Positions 16,282 through 18,409 of a stretch of 18,409 nt of DNA are shown one piece after another. Below the pieces are notes generated by a model, which saw only the letters and a program-made list of their open reading frames with translations, was not told where the DNA came from and did not search any database. How positions within the stretch are numbered: the first letter of the stretch is position 1; each line of letters opens with the position of its first letter. The position numbers and the translations under genes were made by a program. This stretch comes from MADRE2 sp964397015 (lineage in GTDB: Bacteria; Desulfobacterota; Desulfobacteria; Desulfobacterales; Desulfobacteraceae): contig CAYNHL010000077.1 in assembly GCA_964397015.1 (NCBI GenBank), positions 1-18,409 on the forward strand. The letters are read 5' to 3'.

Positions 16282-16312
16282 AGGGGAATGAAAATGATAA
16301 AATCAGTCCCCT
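16282..16312. terminator. Possible hairpin between convergent genes
   Basis: AGGGGA (16282-16287) and TCCCCT (16307-16312) can pair around a 19-base loop, right after the CheB/CheR stop and before the convergent sensor gene's end. A TTTTT run comes only 12 bases later on the plus strand, so this is a poor match to a standard terminator. It may still serve as a two-way transcript end. Confidence 0.25.
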
Positions 16313-16337
16313 GGTACAGGTTGGTTTTTGAGCCATG

Positions 16338-17375
16338 CTAACTCCCGCGTTCGTCATTTAGATCAAGGTCAGGATAGTATTTGTCTGCGCATTCCCGGCA
16401 GATGCTGTGGCTGAATTCTGCATCTGAATGTTCGTGGATATAGGCTTCCATTTGGTTCCAGTATCCTTTATCATCCCGTATTTTCTTACAGTGCATGCAT
16501 ATCGGAAGGAGCCCTTTCAAAGTTTTTATCTTTGACATGGCGGTTTCCAGTTCCACTGTCCGTTCTTTCACTTTCTGTTCTAGTTCGTCATGGGACTGTT
16601 TTATTTCCGCCTGGTGCTTTTGAATCGATTTTGACAGGGCTTCCATATTACGGGCCAGATCTCCCAATTCGTCTGAGGAAGTGATGTCGATTTGTACCGC
16701 AAAATGTCCCTTTGCAATGGAGGATGCGGATTCGTCCAGTTTTTTGACAGGTGTTACGAAAAATTTTCGAAAAACGAGCAGGATCATTGTGATGCACAAA
16801 ATGGAACATATCGCGGCTATTCCAATTGTCGCGTTTCGTATCTGTTTTTCGCTGTCACGAACGGCCTGGTCTTCCATGGCAAAGAAAACTACCCAGTCCC
16901 ACGGTGTAAATTGCCGGACCACGTATAATTTTTCCACACCGCTTTCCATTATCAGTCCCCTGTATCGTGTTTCTGTAAAAGTTGGGGCAGAAGCTGATGG
17001 TTTTTTTGCCACAGGCCCCCATATGGTTTCCATAATGGTTTTGCCGCTTTTATCCGAACAGAATACCAGCCGGCCGGATGTATCCATGATGAAGATATGT
17101 GAATTATCAGGGATGCTGATGGATTCTCCTGTTTCATACGCATTTTGTTTGTATTCAGATACGAAAGCATCGACAGAGTTCAATCCGTTTCTTACCAGCA
17201 GGTGGTTGAGTTTTTCAATATCAGATACATAAGAATCGATAATGGTGTTCATATACAGGAATGTCGATCTGTGGACATTTTCTCCTGCTTTTTCTATAGA
17301 CCAGAAGCCCAGCAGAAAAATACTTGCCAGTACCAGTGGAATAACGCCCAGAGCTATCTTTGTCTGCAGCTTCAT
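16338..17375 (-). CDS. Membrane sensor: periplasmic domain, HAMP, coiled coil and C-terminal Cys4 'GYW' module
   Basis: A 345-residue inner-membrane sensor. TM1 (about 8-28) and TM2 (about 183-203) enclose a Cache-like periplasmic domain of about 150 residues. A HAMP domain (about 203-255) and a coiled coil (255-285) follow, the usual layout before an output domain. Instead of a kinase, GGDEF or methyl-accepting domain, the protein ends in a short module: LLPICMHCKKIRDDKGYWNQ, then MEAYIHEHSDAEFSHSICRE and C. It has Cys293, Cys296, Cys326 and Cys329, which could bind a metal such as zinc. I know this module as a tail on PAS, receiver and HAMP proteins of sulfate reducers and have no function for it. 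The start has an AAAGGA site 8 bases upstream. It follows the binding-protein gene after 12 bases, so the two are likely one operon and partners. Confidence 0.85.
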   Translation of the reverse strand: MKLQTKIALGVIPLVLASIFLLGFWSIEKAGENVHRSTFLYMNTIIDSYVSDIEKLNHLLVRNGLNSVDAFVSEYKQNAYETGESISIPDNSHIFIMDTSGRLVFCSDKSGKTIMETIWGPVAKKPSASAPTFTETRYRGLIMESGVEKLYVVRQFTPWDWVVFFAMEDQAVRDSEKQIRNATIGIAAICSILCITMILLVFRKFFVTPVKKLDESASSIAKGHFAVQIDITSSDELGDLARNMEALSKSIQKHQAEIKQSHDELEQKVKERTVELETAMSKIKTLKGLLPICMHCKKIRDDKGYWNQMEAYIHEHSDAEFSHSICRECADKYYPDLDLNDERGS

Positions 17376-17387
17376 GCTTTGCTTCCT

Positions 17388-18409
17388 TTAGCGGTATACA
17401 TTCTTTCCGGCCAGATCCAGTATGTCCGGGGGGACGATAATGCCTGATTTCAAAGCAGTGGTGAGGTTTATACCCAGTTGAAATTTTGCGGGCGGCGTGA
17501 CGGGAATTTTGCCAGGGTCGGCCCCCTGTAAAACAGCATCCACAAATTTTGCCGCTTCCCGGCCGCTGGCCTCGATATCCGGTGTGATATGCAGCAGTGC
17601 CCCCATTTTCACACTTTCCATGGTCTGTCCCATGGCAATGGGGACAGTCGAGTAATCCAACAGCATCTGCGTGTATTCTTTGAGCTCTCCCAGCGGGCCC
17701 TGGGGCTCCCACCAGAAATCAATTCTGCCGCAAAGGGATTGGATACCGGTTTCAACGGCTGCCAGCATTTCTGGGGTGCCCTCCGGTATTTTCTTATAGG
17801 GGATTTTGTAACGTTCAAATTCAATATCGTCCATTTGGTCTGCACTTTCGGTCAATGCCTGAATATCTCCCATGGAAGAAGGATAGGTGGAATGGATATA
17901 TCCAAATCGAACCGGCCTGAAAGCTGTGTTTTCTCCGGGAACCGTCTGTCCTGTCAGGCGCAGGATCAGGTTTATCCTGGTTTTGGCCGGCACGGAGAAA
18001 ATCCGCCCTGTCACGTTCGTGCCGGTGGGCTCTCCGGTTTTTTTTATCAATCCGGCACCCACAGGGTCTGCCACCTGGAAAAAGAAAACCGGCACATCCG
18101 TATCTTTCAGGACATTGACGGCTGCCTGGGATGCCAGTGTGGCTATGGTGGCAACTGCATCAGGGCGGCCTTCCGCCAGAACTTTTTTCAGTTCGTCCTC
18201 TGCAAACTGCCGGTCGCCTTTTGCCCTGATAATGGTCAATGTCATATTCTCCCCGTCTTTATATCCCAGGTCGGTAAGCTGGGCAAAAAAGGATTCCAGG
18301 TGAAGCTCACACGCCGGCACCGGCATGGTTACGATGACAACTACCCGCTTGTGTTCACCGGCACCGGCTGAAAAGGGCAGGACGGAATAAAGAACAAACA
18401 GGACTACAG
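17388..18409 (-). CDS. ABC_sub_bind-type periplasmic substrate-binding protein (5' end outside window)
   Basis: A periplasmic binding protein of the ABC_sub_bind (PF04392-like) group. The segments AEGRPDAVATIATLASQAAV, VPVFFFQVADPVGAGLI and TNVTGRIFSVPAKTRI show the two-lobed type I fold of that family. An ATG at 18326 is not the real start: the frame stays open for 27 more codons to the window edge and encodes VVLFVLYSVLPFSAGAGEHK, then RVVVIVTM, a signal peptide core followed by the first beta strand. The gene therefore begins beyond 18409. No permease or ATPase gene follows; the next gene, 12 bases on, is the HAMP sensor. The family often serves as a ligand-sensing part in two-component systems, so a sensory role is plausible. 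The ligand is unknown; relatives include tryptophan- or tyrosine-binding proteins, but I see no basis to assign one. Confidence 0.87.
   Translation of the reverse strand, partial: VVLFVLYSVLPFSAGAGEHKRVVVIVTMPVPACELHLESFFAQLTDLGYKDGENMTLTIIRAKGDRQFAEDELKKVLAEGRPDAVATIATLASQAAVNVLKDTDVPVFFFQVADPVGAGLIKKTGEPTGTNVTGRIFSVPAKTRINLILRLTGQTVPGENTAFRPVRFGYIHSTYPSSMGDIQALTESADQMDDIEFERYKIPYKKIPEGTPEMLAAVETGIQSLCGRIDFWWEPQGPLGELKEYTQMLLDYSTVPIAMGQTMESVKMGALLHITPDIEASGREAAKFVDAVLQGADPGKIPVTPPAKFQLGINLTTALKSGIIVPPDILDLAGKNVYR

Noticed and set aside
17589..18371. Plus-strand open frame of 260 codons opposite the binding-protein gene
   Set aside because: Antisense shadow; the minus strand encodes clear family motifs and a signal peptide.

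Overview
This window looks like part of the chromosome of a free-living, Gram-negative, probably anaerobic bacterium. The best guess is Desulfobacterota (Desulfobacterales type). The guess rests on four things: very large multi-PAS signalling proteins, a CheB/CheR fusion, fatty-acid-type CoA genes, and a C-terminal Cys4 'GYW' module that I associate with sulfate-reducing deltaproteobacteria. It is an inference from gene style only; no rRNA or other marker gene is present. The sequence is draft quality: 100 N lie at 4009-4108, flanked by an exact 55-bp duplication that looks like an assembly-graph overlap.

Layout. (1) 30-3851, minus: a hybrid histidine kinase with a membrane region, GAF, four PAS domains, HisKA/HATPase and a receiver. 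(2) 3852-4227: intergenic region with the gap. (3) 4228-6837, minus: a two-gene acyl-CoA unit, an AMP-forming acyl-CoA ligase preceded by a two-hotdog MaoC-type dehydratase, with a strong inverted repeat just upstream. (4) About 6926-9664: an accessory, partly decayed patch. It holds a DUF4143 ATPase pseudogene with two internal deletions, a fragment of a REP-associated (Y1) transposase, an AT-rich multipass acetyltransferase-like gene, and an XRE antitoxin whose RelE-type toxin is cut off at its 5' end. (5) 9695-12508, minus: a secreted thioredoxin-fold (TlpA-like) protein and an aldehyde dehydrogenase, only 9 bp apart. (6) 12509-12960: a long divergent intergenic region with a potentially structured leader. 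(7) 12961-16281, plus: a CheB/CheR fusion with a heptad coiled coil and PAS domains but no kinase. (8) 16338-18409, minus: a periplasmic ABC_sub_bind protein (running off the window) followed after 12 bp by a Cache/HAMP membrane sensor that ends in the Cys4 module.

How the genes may work together. Regions 1, 7 and 8 are sensory. The hybrid kinase has its own receiver and no regulator gene beside it. The CheB/CheR protein and the SBP-sensor pair converge on each other. The most unusual unit is the SBP-sensor pair: a binding protein with no permease or ATPase in view, next to a membrane sensor without any kinase, cyclase or chemotaxis output domain. The CoA unit and the aldehyde dehydrogenase fit carboxylic acid or aldehyde metabolism, but their substrates cannot be read from sequence. 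The decayed patch between them looks like a site of repeated insertion and deletion.
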